39,191 nt of DNA. Source: a virus. Location of the stretch: positions 1 through 39,191 of the IMG/VR virus record IMGVR_UViG_3300047585_000202. The stretch is one strand, 5' to 3'. The translations under genes and the position numbers were made by a program. This document shows, piece after piece, positions 38,462-39,191 of the stretch. The notes below the pieces were generated by a model. It did not search any database and was not told where the DNA came from. It saw nothing but the letters and a program-made list of their open reading frames with translations. Within the stretch, counting starts at the first letter, position 1; every line of letters begins with the position of its first letter.

Positions 38462-38746
38462 ATGAATGCCATTTTAAAACCTAATTTTCCTCAGATGAGC
38501 CCCTTAAATTATGCGGTGAAATGTCCACATTGCAATGGAGATGGTTTTGAAGCGAGATTCGACTTTGAAACCGGAAGAGATGATGAATGGGCCTGTTATT
38601 TGTGCCAAGGCACCACCACGATAACACTGATTGCTCGGCAAAATTATATCCAAGAGCAACGACGGACAGAGCCAGTTCAGTTTACGGGAATTCCTTTTGC
38701 TCAAGAGGAATGGAAAGCCATAGAGGATTATGTATGTCCTTTTTAA
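38462..38746 (+). CDS. Zinc-finger-like early protein (94 aa)
   Basis: AAAGGA precedes ATG 38462. Two zinc knuckle pairs (C-P-H-C-N-G-D-G and C-Y-L-C-Q-G) resemble the DnaJ-type central zinc motif in miniature; nucleic-acid or protein binding is plausible. Overlaps the next gene by 13 bases. Confidence 0.7.
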   Translation: MNAILKPNFPQMSPLNYAVKCPHCNGDGFEARFDFETGRDDEWACYLCQGTTTITLIARQNYIQEQRRTEPVQFTGIPFAQEEWKAIEDYVCPF

Positions 38747-38940
38747 GGCGTAGAAAATCGGACGAGAAGCGGCGGCAAGAAATATATAAGCGATGGCCGA
38801 GTTTTGACCCCGCCTGGCAGAAAGCCCACCCGGAAGAACACGCCAAGCTTCAGGACGCTTGCGCCAAAGGGTATTACTATTTTCCACCTAGTTTAGAGAA
38901 ACCAAAAGGAGAAAACGATGTATTACAAAACGCCCTTTGA
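38734..38940 (+). CDS. Small basic early protein (68 aa)
   Basis: ATG 38734, inside the end of the previous gene; the longer frame in this region begins before a plausible site. Very basic start (R-R-R-K-S-D-E-K-R-R-Q) and helical remainder. Overlaps the next gene by 23 bases. Confidence 0.6.
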   Translation: MSFLRRRKSDEKRRQEIYKRWPSFDPAWQKAHPEEHAKLQDACAKGYYYFPPSLEKPKGENDVLQNAL

Positions 38941-39103
38941 TTACACCTGTGATACCCGATGCCGGGAATGCGCGGCTCCTCTCTGGACGGTACGGGATGG
39001 CGAAAAAGCCATTCAACGCCAGATGTGTGATTCTTGCGCCTGGGCGATTATTTCCGAGCAGAGAAGTGATATCCGTAGTTACAATGCCAGCAAAGGGAGA
39101 TAA
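38918..39103 (+). CDS. Cys-rich small early protein (61 aa)
   Basis: AAAGGAG before ATG 38918. C-D-T-R-C-R-E-C and C-D-S-C form a zinc-ribbon-like arrangement over residues 11-40. Function unknown. Confidence 0.65.
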   Translation: MYYKTPFDYTCDTRCRECAAPLWTVRDGEKAIQRQMCDSCAWAIISEQRSDIRSYNASKGR

Positions 39104-39107
39104 GTCC

Positions 39108-39191
39108 ATGAATATAGCCGAGTTAGACATGAAGATCCTAGAGTGTTGCCAAGGTATCCCGGAAGCGAAGGGCTTGCTTCTGGAACTTGAG
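39108..39191 (+). CDS. N-terminal part of a small early protein (continues at base 1)
   Basis: AAGGGAG before ATG 39108; 28 codons to the window end, still open. Acidic helical sequence (L-D-M-K-I-L-E-C-C-Q-G-I-P-E-A-K-G-L). If the DNA is circular it continues in frame into 1-114, giving 65 residues. Confidence 0.7.
   Translation, partial: MNIAELDMKILECCQGIPEAKGLLLELE

Noticed and set aside
1-39191. CRISPR array, rRNA or insertion sequence
   Set aside because: No regularly spaced repeats, ribosomal RNA motifs or transposase with flanking inverted repeats were seen.

Overview
The window looks like the complete genome of a tailed dsDNA bacteriophage, probably a podovirus-like phage of a Gram-negative bacterium. 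The evidence is an N4-gp56-type major capsid protein, a portal, a large terminase, P22-like tail hub and adaptor proteins, large injected-type internal proteins, a T4/lambda-type lysozyme, an ERF recombinase, and Sec signal peptides and sigma70-like promoters of Gram-negative type. The gene still open at the right edge (39108-39191) continues in the same frame and strand into the gene cut at the left edge (1-114). This gives one plausible 65-residue protein, so the 39,191 bases probably close into a circle or are circularly permuted.

Layout. (a) The rightward early region runs 33190 -> 39191 -> 1 -> 1390. It holds small proteins, a cytosine-5 DNA methyltransferase with a second long ORF fully overlapping it in another frame, Cys-rich mini-proteins, a small serine recombinase, and ERF. 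Inside it is a short leftward block (37759-36895 and the repressor at 38085-37756), with back-to-back divergent promoters at 38131-38194. Repressor plus recombinase suggests a temperate phage. (b) A non-coding control region of about 700 bases (32473-33189) holds terminators, an A-tract, tandem 8-mers and a GATC cluster, and is a candidate origin or switch. (c) The leftward late region runs 32361 -> 1454: two small genes, terminase small and large subunits, small unknowns, an MptE/DUF115-like protein, a structural protein and a GNAT-like protein, then a rightward island (24980-25719). It continues with Gln/Asn-rich and coiled-coil internal virion proteins, portal, scaffold, capsid, decoration-like proteins, adaptor, tail hub, fibre-like proteins (four with signal peptides), membrane proteins and lysozyme. 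The two arms converge on a terminator at 1395-1430.

How it works together. TerS/TerL package DNA through the portal into a scaffold-assembled gp56-type capsid. The adaptor, hub and fibres close the particle. The 864-, 601-, 527- and 242-residue proteins are good candidates for ejected or internal proteins. Lysozyme and small membrane proteins release progeny. No DNA polymerase, helicase or primase was recognised, so replication probably relies on the host plus ERF annealing.

The strongest candidates for something new are the methyltransferase locus read in two frames, the set of signal-peptide-bearing tail-fibre-like proteins, a domain shared by two neighbouring tail proteins, and the rightward island with a Ribbon-Helix-Helix gene. 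All family calls are by eye and memory; no database search was run.
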